This document shows, one piece after another, positions 45,991-56,917 of a stretch of DNA of 64,000 nt. Source of the stretch: Phytophthora quininea (Eukaryota > Oomycota > Peronosporomycetes > Peronosporales > Peronosporaceae); contig JAAVTG010000051.1 of NCBI GenBank assembly GCA_011947345.1, positions 248,001 to 312,000 on the forward strand, in the 5' to 3' direction. Numbering within the stretch: position 1 is the stretch's first letter; the number at the start of each line of letters is the position of its first letter. The position numbers and the translations under genes are program-made. The notes below the pieces were generated by a model, which worked only from the letters and a program-made list of their open reading frames with translations, ran no database searches and was not told the origin of the DNA.

Positions 45991-46404
45991 TAAACTTAGC
46001 AAAGTTTGATACAAAATCATTCTGCAACTAAGTCTTCAGCCGATCGAATGCAAAGTGAAGTGAATCAACGAATATTTGCGGACATCAAAGCTCCCGGCTA
46101 TGAATCTGTTTATTAGCAGTGGTCACTACGATTTAAATGTGTATTGCTAGAGAAACTTTATGGTTCAAAGCATCCTCCAGGAAAAATAAACGTGCTCACT
46201 ACCATGGAGGTAGGTTGATCGATTAGTTGTTTATTTGTTTTACGCCAAATTCTATCGACTTTCATCATCAAAAAGAGCTGTGGCCGAATAGTTGTTAGAA
46301 TTAAAGCACTTTCTAAAAGTGAGTTTTAGCTTTGCAGATCGCAGTCCCATAACCTGTACTGTGTTAAAGCCACTTTGCCAATTGCTACATTGATGTTAAG
46401 AACC
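45991..46404. other. Intergenic, AT-richer, nothing recognised
   Basis: No open frame of note and no transposon end could be identified. Confidence 0.4.
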
Positions 46405-46620
46405 ATGCCAGCCCACAGTTATCTCCTGGAGGTCTCAGTTTTACTGGCGTGTACGGCATCCCTGGCCAAGTCGAGGATTTTACCAGCTTTGATCGTCGAC
46501 GGTCTGATCCAGATACGATTTTTGCGTGGCGATACGGAACACAAACTACTTGGAACCGGAGTGCGCAACGGAAGGAAGACTGTAGTCGACTTGATGAGTA
46601 GTGTGTATTTTCGGAAGTGA
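46405..46620 (+). CDS. Small putative secreted protein with RXLR-like motifs
   Basis: A 71-codon frame starts at the ATG at 46405. Residues 7-21 are hydrophobic (LLEVSVLLACTASLA), giving a likely signal peptide. RILP follows at 24-27 and RFLR at 38-41, and the rest is basic without an EER. Its neighbours on both sides are RXLR/LWY remnants, so it may be the leader of an effector whose body was lost, or the separated leader of the remnant at 46830-47400 on the same strand. A longer reading from 46375 adds ten residues and spoils the leader. Evidence for expression is lacking. Confidence 0.4.
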   Translation: MPAHSYLLEVSVLLACTASLAKSRILPALIVDGLIQIRFLRGDTEHKLLGTGVRNGRKTVVDLMSSVYFRK

Positions 46621-46829
46621 GAGATTGAAATGCAGAGTGAGGTCTAGTTCGACTTGTCTACCTCTAGCTCACCTATAGAGCGCGTCCTCTGACGCATCCT
46701 TTGCACCCACGCGCTTCGTGGTTGCCGTTGCCGTTGCAGTTGCTGCTTCACAGCAACCACAGCATCTTGAACGCTGTCGCGGTTCCATCGCACCTGCATA
46801 CACGCTATCCTTGCGTGGCTCCGCGACGA

Positions 46830-47400
46830 GGTGCAGTGTCTTGGTTACAACTTGCCCTCGCCGCTCTCACCATCAACAAAACTCAGTTAGTCTTTCAAGG
46901 AGATCGATACTTCCTTAAATGGTACTAATAACGAAGACAGCGAGGAACAAGGTAGAGCTCCAGGCCTGCCGCTAGTAGACAAAGCACTCGCTCAAGCGAC
47001 TGCACTCAGAATTGCCTCGATTACTACCGAAAACAACAAAATGGCAAAGAACGACGAGCCGCCAGAAGCCGTGCAGAAGGTATTGCATCTGGACAAGTTG
47101 GTGGACGACGTGGTGAAGTTCAAGGACGCGTCAAGTACTACAACGGTAGACGATTGGATCTCGATCATTCTTGCGCCGGATCTATCGACCAAGGCTTTAA
47201 CCGACCATCCCAATTTCAAATACTATCATGAATTCCTCATCAAGAAGATTGCGTGATGAAAAAGTTTACTCCGGAGCAAGTCCTGAAGCACCTGCAGCTC
47301 AATAGCCCCAAAGTCGAAGAACCCACGATGAACCCCATCTACTGTACTACTTAAGATTCATCGCTGTGGAGAAGGTTCTATAAACGACTTCGCTCGGGGC
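46830..47400 (+). pseudogene. RXLR/LWY effector remnant
   Basis: From about 46925 one frame reads NNEDSEEQGRAPGLPLVDKA, an acidic EER-type region, then a WY unit PPEAVQKVLHLDKLVDDVVK and ALTDHPNFKYYHEFLIKKIA to a stop at 47256. After a shift KFTPEQVLKHLQLN continues an LWY unit. The leader region upstream is scrambled across frames. Compared with the effector at 34395 two to three modules are missing. Confidence 0.65.
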
Positions 47401-47944
47401 GATATTACAATAGAATATGTATGATGGGAAATCGGCTACTAATTCATAAACTGGTCCCGTAAACTTCAGCCTAATCTAAGTGATAGTTACGAGTTATTAG
47501 TATGAGCGCGGCGCTAGTGTTAAGCATGCCGTCGATGAAGACGAAAGGAGTCGCTGTTCAGGCAACCGGAACTTTCTAGAAAAGAATTTGCGAAGATGGT
47601 CAATCTTTGCGATTACGATACCTGTAGTTGGATGGTAAACCTCTCTGATCCTGCAGTGTGAACAAGCAGATTTCGGTACGACACTCCGAGGATCAGTAGT
47701 TTGCACGCTGGGAACAGTCATTTTGTCGACAGAAATCTATCATAAGGCAATCATATTCACCGACAGTACTCGGTCTACACATATCCGCTGGGAATACAGT
47801 AGCCCCATCCCGAAGACAAACTATGATCCACTTGTATCCTTATGATGAGGATAAAGTTGACGAGAGAAGTGGATCATTGTTTGTCTGGCTAATGAACATC
47901 GCTCTCATTCCCAAATTCGCTTCGTTCCTGATCTACCAACCACG
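47401..47944. other. Intergenic, nothing recognised
   Basis: Short open frames occur on both strands (for example 47721-47497) but none has a domain, leader or repeat that I can support. Confidence 0.4.
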
Positions 47945-48331
47945 ATGCGCCTTTATTGCCTCCTTCTGGCTGCTTTCACTGTTCTGTTGGCTAGCATCGA
48001 CACTGCCGTGGCCAAGACTTCTCCAGGTCTCGCGGTTGGAGACAAACTGTCGACCCAGTACATGCTTTGGGCTGAAGTGACGGGCACCAATCCAGACGAC
48101 GAAGAGCGCATTCTTGGACTGAACCGTTTGAAGTCGTGGAACATGAAGCGCTCGGCCAACAACGTGATCAAGAAGCTCGACAAGGGTGCTGCAAAAGCCA
48201 AAAAGGCCAAAAAGGACGCGGGTAGAGCTCTTCACCAGGCAGCGGCCAAGTCTGCCAAGGAGGCTGCCACGACTGCCAAGGCGAATGCCGAGGAGATGAA
48301 GCTGTTTAGCAAGTGGATTGGCAAGGGCTGA
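47945..48331 (+). CDS. Secreted Ala/Lys-rich protein with EER motif, no RXLR
   Basis: A 128-codon frame from the ATG at 47945. Residues 1-23 form a clear signal peptide (LLLAAFTVLLA core, AVA/KT cleavage). EER is at 53-55 in DDEERILGL, but no R-x-L-R lies between, only GDKLSTQYMLW. A helical region follows with heptad-like Ala/Lys repeats (AKAKKAKKDAGRAL, AAAKSAKEAATTAK). After the TGA at 48329-48331 the same frame stays open for another 47 codons, with the same Ala/Lys style, to a TAG near 48472. Either the stop is recent, or the shorter form is real. It resembles EER-only variant effectors; host role unknown. Confidence 0.6.
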   Translation: MRLYCLLLAAFTVLLASIDTAVAKTSPGLAVGDKLSTQYMLWAEVTGTNPDDEERILGLNRLKSWNMKRSANNVIKKLDKGAAKAKKAKKDAGRALHQAAAKSAKEAATTAKANAEEMKLFSKWIGKG

Positions 48332-48639
48332 GACCCCACAAAGATCGAGACGACACTCGGCTCATCCGCTTTGGTGGAGAGGTACAAGGTGGCGTACAAC
48401 GCCGCTCTGGCTAACGCTAAGGCTGAGGCTGTGGCTGCTGCGAAGGCTGCGGCTGCTGCAAAGGCTGAATAGGCAAACTAAGCGACGTGGCCTGATCGAA
48501 CTCTAGCACAGCGCTTTATATACCCTTTAATAGTTCTGCGACAGAGCTTTATCATGAAACGTCTTGATGCAAAATCGCAGAATCAATACTACTTTACTGT
48601 ACTGAACAATCTGTTCTGGAAGGTCAATCATTCTTAAAC

Positions 48640-49819
48640 GCGAAACGGGATACCAAGAAACTGTAGTAGGTCGAGGATTCCATGACACGCTGAGCACCAA
48701 CATATACTATGATAGCTGCTTAGGTCTCTTGCGGGTAAATCCCAAACTGCGGACGAGAGTCTCACCTCGAGGACTCCCATACCACAAACTCTATCCCCAT
48801 CATCGCGTCTTACCTCCCCATCTGAGCAGTCCAGGAAGACGACAGGTTTAGCTTGAGCAACTGGGCGCGGCAATGAGCCACAGCCTACTACATAAACTCG
48901 CAAAACACGGCGCAGTGATAGTTATCGACGCAAACCCTGAACTACACGAGATCCCGTGGACTGTACCGGCGAAAACTAGGAACTGCAACATCTTGTGGAA
49001 ACTGAAACGACAAGTCAAGCAGCGATATCGACAGAGCGCTGAGGTGCAATTACACCACATAATCACCAAGTTGGAACTGAAGGGCAAAAAATGAATGGAT
49101 TAGAGAAGTGCTCGGACAAACCCCGAAGCAGCCATGGACGCATGCGTCAATGCTAACCGACTATCAGGTATTGGTCAATTACCGAGTTGCCATGCAACAA
49201 TTCAATTTGTATTACCCAGGAAAGGAAGATCAACCAGGATGCCCAGTAGATATGGACTGTAAGAGCCGACATGTCGATATACCGCACATTATGTGGGATT
49301 GTCAGCGAGGTCGGCAATTTCGGCGATTCCTTTCAACTCACTGGATTGGATATGCGGTATCGGAGGAAGAGATATAGTGGTTCAGCAGAAACATAGCCCA
49401 ACGAAAAGCTCCTCCAATCAGCGAGGAATTCATCCGTCAAATGTGTGCAATGTACGGTCAATTCAACGAGGACACGGAAACGGCGGCCCAACGAATGTGG
49501 TGGGCTATGTGCAGTATAGCGATAACCTTGCTTTGGTAGACCCGCAACAGCACAGTACATGAAGGCAAGACGTGGACGGTGCAACACCAAGTGAAACGTA
49601 TGTGGGGAAAATGCTTAAGGCAAATACATGCTGTTGCTTGGAAAGAAGCACACAGACCACAAAGCAGGATGCAAGGAATATATCTCAGACTGGCAGTGGA
49701 CTGTCTGGATAGCATGCCCGAAGCTCCCGACCGGAAACTGTCGTACGTTTTCAAGCGGCCCAAGACGAGAGAACCAACGATGCTACATCGATTTAAGCTG
49801 CATCAAGGAGACTAACTAG
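48640..49819 (+). pseudogene. LINE-like ORF fragment with zinc motif (second copy)
   Basis: Broken frames carry AVIVIDANPELHEIPW (48910-48960), QTPKQPWTHASMLTDYQVLVNY (49113-49180), the zinc motif CPVDMDC...VDIPHIMWDC and FRRFLSTHWIG. Then come AQRMWWAMCSIAITLLW and a basic C-terminus to 49819. The order matches 44655-45625. Several stops show decay. The region before 48870 is poorly preserved. Confidence 0.65.
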
Positions 49820-49841
49820 AGAATTGGGCTGGTAGCGCTAC

Positions 49842-49906
49842 ACTGTGTAGCCTACACAGTAGATGGATATTGCTATTGCATCTCCTGCGGCTGCTTCGCA
49901 GCCGCA
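49842..49906. repeat. Two perfect hairpins in tandem
   Basis: ACTGTGTAG (49842-49850) pairs with CTACACAGT (49852-49860) across one base. TGCGGCTGC (49886-49894) pairs with GCAGCCGCA (49898-49906) across TTC. They begin 22 bases after the last codon of the LINE-like fragment. They could be a 3'-UTR structure recognised by LINE RT, or an unrelated transposon end. Confidence 0.6.
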
Positions 49907-51249
49907 GTATCTGCAGTCACTAGAAATTCTACAGCATTTTGCGCTGCTTTTTCCCAGAATGATTTGCGTCGATTTCAATCAGCGTAGTCAACCGATTTCA
50001 GTCAGAGCTCAGTCTTGCTTTTTCGCGCCCCAGTACTAAACTCCCCTTGCATAGGGCACCACCGGTTACTGGGGTGTTGAATAAGCAGACTCAACGATAT
50101 CAAACGTATCAAACGCGTCTATCATATCAAACTCATTAAACACATCAACCTAATCCTCTTGTGCACCGCTTTGAGAGGGATGACTACATCGGCATCGGCA
50201 CGACGTTCTTCTACGACCGCGTGATGAAAGACTGCAGGGGATAATCATGAGTGGCACGGTCGGGATATGCAGAAGCTATCGCCTAGAACCGATTCAATGT
50301 CTCCTGTTGCTCTGGGATATGTACTGTTTATCTATTATCGCTCGGCGTTCATATTCTCATCATATTCATCGCCTTGCTGCTCGCTACGCTTCTATTCATA
50401 TCACTTCTTGTCGTCGCGCAGTTCTCTTCCTCGTGCTCTCATTCTGCTCTCCCTTGCCATCATATTCATTGCCTACCTGCCTGCCTACCTAACTACCTCT
50501 TAGACGACTTCAAGGACGAGTTACCAGCAATTTTTTCGTGCTTAGTCGGATTTGTTTGGGCTATCTGATTGGCTAGTGGAATAACCGCATTAATCAAATA
50601 CCTCCAGAAATATCATATTTTGTCTAACGTATACGAATAAATGGATTAATAAGATCTTCGTACTTAAAATTTGTATGAAGTCAGTACCTACTAAAAGTGT
50701 GGTCCACAAAATCCCGAATTAATCTCGGTTGGGCTGTCCCGTACTTCTAAACCAAAGCACTACCAGGATAACTAATCGTTAAATAGATCACCTTTATTTA
50801 TTTATTTATTTATTTATTCTGAACAAGATTGAGCAACTAAAGTGTGATGTGAGAGGAGAAAAAATATACAGGGTTCTTGAGGTTTCCTATGGAATACATC
50901 GCTGGACTAAATGGCTACAAAAGCATCCTGCGGAAGTTGCGCCCCCTGATGGCCAACCGTGCTGCGTAGACAGATTGTGCGGTGGGTAATCGACACTTAC
51001 CAGGAGTGAACGAGAAATTTGATGTCTTTTTTAAGTTGTAAGTTGTGATATAGCAGACAACGTTCTTGACATGACGGGAGGAAAATTCTCACCGCTCATG
51101 ACAATAGTGGCGCGCTTTTTCATCCTTTAGGACATTAGCCAGGTCGCCTGTTCATTGGACGAAAATAAAAGCTAATCATAACTCGGGCGTTGTAGTCCAC
51201 TTAAAAATAGCAGCAGCAACATCACTCCCGACGGTCACTGAACTACGCC
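49907..51249. other. Intergenic with a (TTTA)n microsatellite
   Basis: No gene is supported. A (TTTA) run of about 6.5 units is at 50793-50818, and CCTACCTGCC-type pyrimidine repeats lie at 50470-50505. Part of the right side may belong to the MULE that follows, but no terminal inverted repeat was recognised. Confidence 0.5.
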
Positions 51250-53505
51250 ATGCCTTCATCCAGGATGAATTTAACGCTCCTCTACGGAAGAGATAATCTG
51301 TCAATGTGCGACGTGTTTCAAGATGCTACAATGGCGCGCAAATTCATACAGGATTTTGCATTGAATCACGACTTCTCGGCTCGACTCGACTCAAAGGCAC
51401 ATGGAAGTCCAAGGAAACTGGAATGCGTCGGCACGACACGCTCCGATGACGGCTCGACTAAGTCGTGCAAGTGGTTCGTGTGGGTCTCCGAGAAGCGGCC
51501 ATCAAAAGTCAGAAAAAAGACTCGAAAGTTTAAAGTTGGCTCACATACCTGCAGGATCTTGGTACATTTCGAAGTTGAATCTGACTCATATTCAAAATTG
51601 TTCTAGCATTGGTCACCCTGATCCAGATCGTCGTCAACTTGCAGATCTTCGTGGCTTTATCGCTGGAATTGTTGAGGGCTATTCGACTTCAAAGAAAAGG
51701 GTTGAACACAGTTTGCTAACAGTAGATGATATTGATACGAGGAACAAGCAAGCAACGCTGTATCGATTAGTAATGGAAACCAAACGTCGATTTCGAAGCG
51801 ATGCTTTTGACGAATATGGCTTTTTGCCAAGTTTTTAGGGCAATTTGCTAAGAAAAACGATGGCTCACGAGTAGCACTTCAACCTGATTCTGAAGGAAGA
51901 TTTTTCGAGAATTTCTTTCGTTTGGTAGCGTCGCCACCATTCAAGATAAAGGGTTTCCGTATGGGAGGTTGATGGCACATCTATGGGGCACCCTGATTAC
52001 AATGGCATCTACTAGCGAAAGATGGAAACATGCTCGGTATACCAGTTGCGGTTGCTTTTGTTCACACGGAAACTGTTGACAACTTCGCTTGGTTGTTTAG
52101 TAACTGTGTTGCTGGCGGTATACATCTACGTGATGGCCTATTTTTACAGATCGTGAAAAACAACTTGGTGCCTAAGAGTTTCTCTCGCACGGGAATTCAA
52201 ATTCACCTGAAGTTTTGCTCTCTTCACTTGCGATTTAATACAGTGAATAATTCCAAGTCACTAGAACTTAACCAGATCAACGTGAACAACGACATATTCA
52301 GTCTTCAAAGATGCCCTTCTCTAAAAACTTTCTCAGACAATATTTCACGGATGCAAGCTCGGTATCCCGTCCCTCGTACCAAGATAGTGGACAACAAAGT
52401 AGTTAAAGAATACGTTTGGTCTTATTTAAGTAGTATTCATCCAACAAGCTGGACGGTGTTTGGAAACAGCAACCTCACAGATGAAGAAAAATGTGGATGG
52501 AAGCTTATGATGGTGTCTCCTCATACGGGTCTGCAATGCCGCTATTTGGTGTTAGAACAACAAGTGGAGTTGAGGGCCACAACAACGGTATGTTGTGGGA
52601 TTCATCGAGGAAGATGCTAGTCTACAGATCACTTCAAAAATTTGCCTTTGAGTTATGACAATTTGTCAAGACCGTCTCCGTGAATTCGACTTATGGCACG
52701 CCAACGACTTCGTTATTACTTCTCACGCTAAAGAACTAACCGACTTAGAGAAGAAACATGCTAACAAGTTAGTGGTAGTTCGCAGCAAAGAGCACGAATA
52801 TGCTGTGTTTGACGATTTTGACCGCTCTGCAAAAGCTGGTGCAGTGAAAATTGCTACTGTAAATATGATGACTGGACATTGTCTTCGCTGTACAGCCTCC
52901 GAACAGCTTAGAGTTCCTTGCCGCCATGTCCAAGCCGTCTTGTTTAGCTTGAAAGACAAGAAAACTCCGTACAATATCTACATATACTATCATACCGCCT
53001 ACAAAATTAAGGCAACAAGAAATGCATTGGCAATCATATCAATAAGTATGCCGCATGATGACGATCTGACAAATTTTGGCGAGGTCCTCCCTCCGCCTCG
53101 TTATGGACAAGCTGGCCAACGACTAGTACAATGTACCAAAAGCGAGATTTCGTTAAGGTCAAATGGAGGAGAAAGAATAAAGGCGAAGTCATTTACTCGC
53201 AATCGAAAACGTCGGATGTACATTGCACCAGCGAACCGGACGACATCACTCACTGCCTCAGCGAAGCTGACGACATTGACAAATTTATTGATTCGCTTGT
53301 AGCTGCTCCGACCAAGACTTCACGGAGAAAATATCGCTGCAGTAGTTGTGGAGAGGTTGGCCACAATGCCCAGTGCTGTAGAGCTAGTGACCACGGAGTA
53401 GAAGGACCAGACGATCCCGTCGAACCTGGTCAATATGTTCTTGGTGGATGCCCAATTGATGCCTGGCGAAATCGTAAGAACAGTTTGAACAGCACGAGTC
53501 GTTAG
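51250..53505 (+). pseudogene. Mutator-like transposase with SWIM finger and zinc knuckle, decayed
   Basis: Segments in different frames: an N-terminal part from 51250 ending in CRILVHF, DDE-region sequence with LAKDGNMLGIPVAVAFVHTETVDNF (52016-52085) that is typical of MULE transposases, and the tail of the catalytic region to 52620. A SWIM finger CLRCTASEQLRVPCRHVQ lies at 52878-52935. After a shift near 53130 a CCHC knuckle CSSCGEVGHNAQC follows at 53335-53375, and the stop is at 53505. SWIM plus CCHC at the C-terminus is common in FAR1/MURA-type proteins. At least four stops or shifts. It is less degraded than average at the 3' end and unlike the MULE at 17867 in detail. Confidence 0.72.
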
Positions 53506-53589
53506 GATTTATGTGTAACAACATCACTGCGAATACAAAAGCTCTACCCAAGATGGTCCAGTAGACTCGAGCGGTCAATTGCGGCTCTC

Positions 53590-53805
53590 AAACGCGTTTT
53601 TATCGATGAAGTGTGTGTCGCGCAAGTGTCCGGGGTACTCCACCCCGTCCATGTCGCGCTAGCCGGCGTCTTCGTACCAGTGCACCGCTATTCCGTCGAC
53701 ACTTCCCCGCCTTCGGGTGGTTGTAGATGACCTCGGCCCAGTGACGCACATTATTGCGGTTGTGGTCGAACACCGTTGGGTGGTCACACCGAGATGATGG
53801 TCCGT
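53590..53805 (-). pseudogene. GH30-type glycosidase fragment, C-terminal portion, inverted
   Basis: On the minus strand FDHNRNNVRHWAEVIYNHPKAGK is followed, in a shifted frame, by an AVHWY-equivalent piece and a GVPRTLARHT-type tail. This matches the Y/FDHN...W...YV.GIA.HWY section of GH30 glucosylceramidase-like enzymes, from memory of the family. It faces the N-terminal portion at 53806-54160. Confidence 0.6.
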
Positions 53806-54160
53806 TCATCAAGCGAGAGCTGAACATGGAGATGTTGCTGGAGCCGTGGAGTCCCCGGCCTGGATGAAGCGCTCCAGTCAAGAGTACGACGCCAGCATGT
53901 TGGGGTCGGTGAAGCCGGCGGGATTGCGGGACGACATGCGCGGTGCGTGAGCGATCAACTTCTCCAAGTTCATCACGGCGTACGACATCTCGTTCGGGGG
54001 CCTCACTCCACAGAACGAGCCGGAGTTCGGAGTTCGCAGTCCCGGGGAAGCGTGCGCCTGCGACCTGGAGAACGAACCGAGTTTATCGTCGAGTTCCTTG
54101 GCCCCGTTCTCGAGTTCATCTTTAGGTCGTCGGTGGTCTCGGCAAAGTTTTAGGAGGCTA
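53806..54160 (+). pseudogene. GH30-type glycosidase fragment, catalytic portion
   Basis: The plus strand reads SPAWMKRSSQEYDASMLGSV, a stop, then FSKFITAYDISFGGLTPQNE, containing the N-E-P acid/base Glu of GH30, and after a shift ERTEFIVEFLGPVLEF. GH30 enzymes hydrolyse beta-glucosides or glucosylceramide and are often secreted in Phytophthora. One internal stop and one shift break it. The rest of the gene is absent or inverted next to it, so this is a rearranged remnant. Confidence 0.65.
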
Positions 54161-54761
54161 CGGAGAAGTCGCACGAGCCCATTGGGTCTCGGCCGAAGCT
54201 GTAGGCGCTGCTCTTAAGCTGTAGGTGCTGCCCTTGTCCTGGTCAAAGTAGAGCGTCAAGACCTCTTCCTCGGTACCTTGGAGCATTGCCATTGTTCCGA
54301 TTGAAGTCCAAGATGTTTCGTCCAATGAACAGGCGAGCTGCTTAATGTCCTGAAGGATGAAAAAGCGCGCCAATATTGTCAGGAGCGGTGATAAATATCC
54401 GTGACGGGACGTCACACAGCACTTCTCGCAGAGGAAGGTGCTATGGAGTATACAAACTCCTAGTGAACGTGAGGTCACGATCCCGCAGGGACTAAGACTG
54501 AATGTATTAATATAAGAGCTCGCGCAGTTTCGCCTGCAATGCAAACTGTAAGATATCGATACTGAAATCTTGATTGGGTGGCTCCAAGCCACCTGCCACG
54601 TGTCACGTGGTGTGCACCACACAGTGTACCCAGCTCGGACGAGTGACTTGTCACTCGCCATGAAACACCCCGTTACACTTGATGTTGTTGGGGCGTGCCG
54701 CACGCGACACAATGAAACTATGCATTGTAGCACCTCCAATTGCCAGGGTGTAGCGTGGAGG

Positions 54762-55640
54762 TTACCCCATTTGCTGCTGCGGGGTAGAGTTGGAAATCAT
54801 TGTGGCCACCACTGTCAACGTCAGCCGCCCGTCGATTCTTGTGTATCGCCTTACCCCATCGGAGCACCAGCGTCCAAATAGTTTGACCGCCAAACTATCC
54901 ACTCTGACGTTGAATAACGCCGTGGCGCCACCGCTACGAAAGGAATAAGATCCGTGCCGACGAGAATCAGCTCCCGTGCGCCCAGCTGCCGCCTTGAACA
55001 TGTTCACGACATCCCTAACTTGAAGCTCCTTGTTCTTGTCCACTCGACATAGCATGGCGTTTGCGGATGCCCCAAGAGATATATGGTGCTGCACTAAATA
55101 CCATACAGCTCGAACTGGACAACATCAACTTTGACCAGATTTTCCCAGCGTACGCCTACAGCCTGGACCAAATTGATCAGACTTGCTACCCCTGAAAGTG
55201 ATCATCACAGTATCGGCCGTCGCTAAAGTCTTAGCCTCGCCGCCGATTGTGTTGGTGAAACAAACATTGGCCCCGTGTTATATAGCGTAGTCTTGAACAT
55301 TTTTGTCTTATGCTAAGTATTTCGACCGTCGAAAACGAAAGATAAAGCCCAGCACCGAAGCCCCCAGATGCCTCGATGCTGCGCTGCTTCAAAGTTGAGA
55401 TCCTCGTGCAGTTGTTGGAGAATCGCTGTGGTGACTGGGGCTTTGGGGTTTCCAGGTGGGTCCGATCGTTGAATTCCCGTGATCGACATCTTGTGGCCGG
55501 GCAGCAATGAGACGCCGAGAGCCTTCCGATGATGCCACGAGATGTGAGCGAGCTTCGAGACAACGGTCGCAGACGAATTGCCGGTTTGCTGGCGACCCCA
55601 ACCAAATGTCCAGCAGCATGTGGCAAACAAAGTGCAGCGG
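54762..55640 (-). pseudogene. Tyrosine recombinase (Crypton/DIRS-type), decayed
   Basis: The N-terminal part is at 55630-55320: KLAHISWHHRKALGVSLLPG, SDPPGNPKAPVTTAIL and a helical segment ending LRCWALSFVF, typical of the core-binding domain. After shifts, CPVRAVWYLVQHH is near 55130, then from 55094 an open 110-codon stretch with RHGSYSFRSGGATALF, LFGRWCSDGVRRYTRI. This gives the catalytic Arg, the GRW position and the nucleophile Tyr. Such enzymes move Crypton and DIRS elements by strand exchange without DDE chemistry. No RT was found nearby, which favours a Crypton or a fragment. Termini not identified. Confidence 0.68.
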
Positions 55641-56239
55641 GGCTGCGTAGCGGTGCACGTGCACAGAAGAAGACGTACGACCCCCGAGTCTGTGTCTTTA
55701 GGCTTCCAGCCTTCTGTTCAATACAAGAACCAAGTACAATCCCGTAACTAAAACTCGCAGAGTCAGTGTCCCTTAAAACAAGGATAACACTAATTAACTG
55801 CAAGAATTGGATTGAATTGTTTATCTGACCATGGTGTAAATGTATAGACTAAACTATGTGGCATAGTTAATCTAAGAGATATGTAAATGAGTGGTGGAGA
55901 GCCAGATGGCTACAGAGTCGAAACTCTACGCACGGTTAAAAGTTTCGCGTAACCTCCTAAGTCAACGCACGGTTATGACTTTCGTGTAACCCTGTTACAC
56001 AAAGCGAGTTGGTGGGAATGATTTTGCGGAGCGGGTGGTAACATATACAGGAGAATTAAACGAAGAAGATGAATCCCAACGCCCTCAAGAAGTACAAGGC
56101 GCTCAGGAGTCGCCAGCGAGCCAAGAGATACCAGATGGACCGGTGCTTGTCGATCGGCTACAACCGCCGGAGGAGCTGAGCATGGATTCTGCACTCTTCC
56201 TCGATGCTAGTGGGGTATTCCTTTAACGCAGACGACCGA
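55641..56239. other. Intergenic, nothing recognised
   Basis: A short acidic open frame at 56035-56226 (plus) may belong to the transposase fragment downstream but has no domain. Related AAGTYAACGCACGGTTA / ACGCACGGTTA words repeat at 55930-55975. Confidence 0.4.
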
Positions 56240-56882
56240 GGCCGATTCTGCAACTGAAATGACGCAGTTTGCTCAACAATTGGATGCACGGGAGAACGCA
56301 CCAGACATGAGAGATGAGAATGACAGCAGCCAGACACCGGAAGCTATCACCACCGCCGCAGAGATTGATCCGGTACGCGCTCGTTCGATTTTTCGTGACG
56401 AAACGTTTTGGGCAGGTGCTGTCATTGTCCTATAGCTTATTTCTCCCATTAACAGATATTTGGCTGCGTTTGAGAGGGATAACTGCTGCATCTCGTTGGT
56501 GTATGAAGAATTTTCGTGGCTTCAAGGGCATGCGATCTACTCGACACGGACTGATCATTTGAATCGTGAACTGCAGCGAGAGGTGCTACAGCGAATCAAG
56601 ATTCGGAAGGAGCGCGTCTGCCGAGATAAGATGAAAATTGCTTACTTCTTGGATCAGTCAAAGCCGCTTGAGCCGTTGGTGAACATCAACGACGTGATCT
56701 TGGCGGCCAAGAAATTGACGAAACGCTGCGGACTTCTATGTGGCATCTCAGCTCATGCGATTCACAAGAACCTGAAGAAGTTTTCGATGGACAAACGCGA
56801 ATGGAGTCCGAAGGAAAAAGAGAGGCTGCAGAGTTTTCGCGGTTGGCATGGCGGCAAATCACTGATCATTACCAGTAATTGA
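56240..56882 (+). pseudogene. hAT-like transposase fragment
   Basis: The plus strand has a Glu/Asp-rich lead, then FRDETFWAGAV, a probable short intron ending TTAACAG at about 56456, and INRYLAAFERDNCCISLVYEEF. IAYFLDQSKPLEP and a 140-codon open end follow to 56882. The order FW...I..YL..FE.D...ISLVY...AYFLD matches the C-terminal half of hAT/DUF659-type transposases in outline. No zinc finger or complete catalytic domain is seen. Confidence 0.5.
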
Positions 56883-56917
56883 AGGAATTTGCTGTCAGGC
56901 TATTCTCGATGCCGACA

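Noticed and set aside
55231..55803. 190-codon minus-strand frame
   Set aside because: It overlaps the tyrosine recombinase core-binding part, which is read in a different frame; the long frame itself has no domain.
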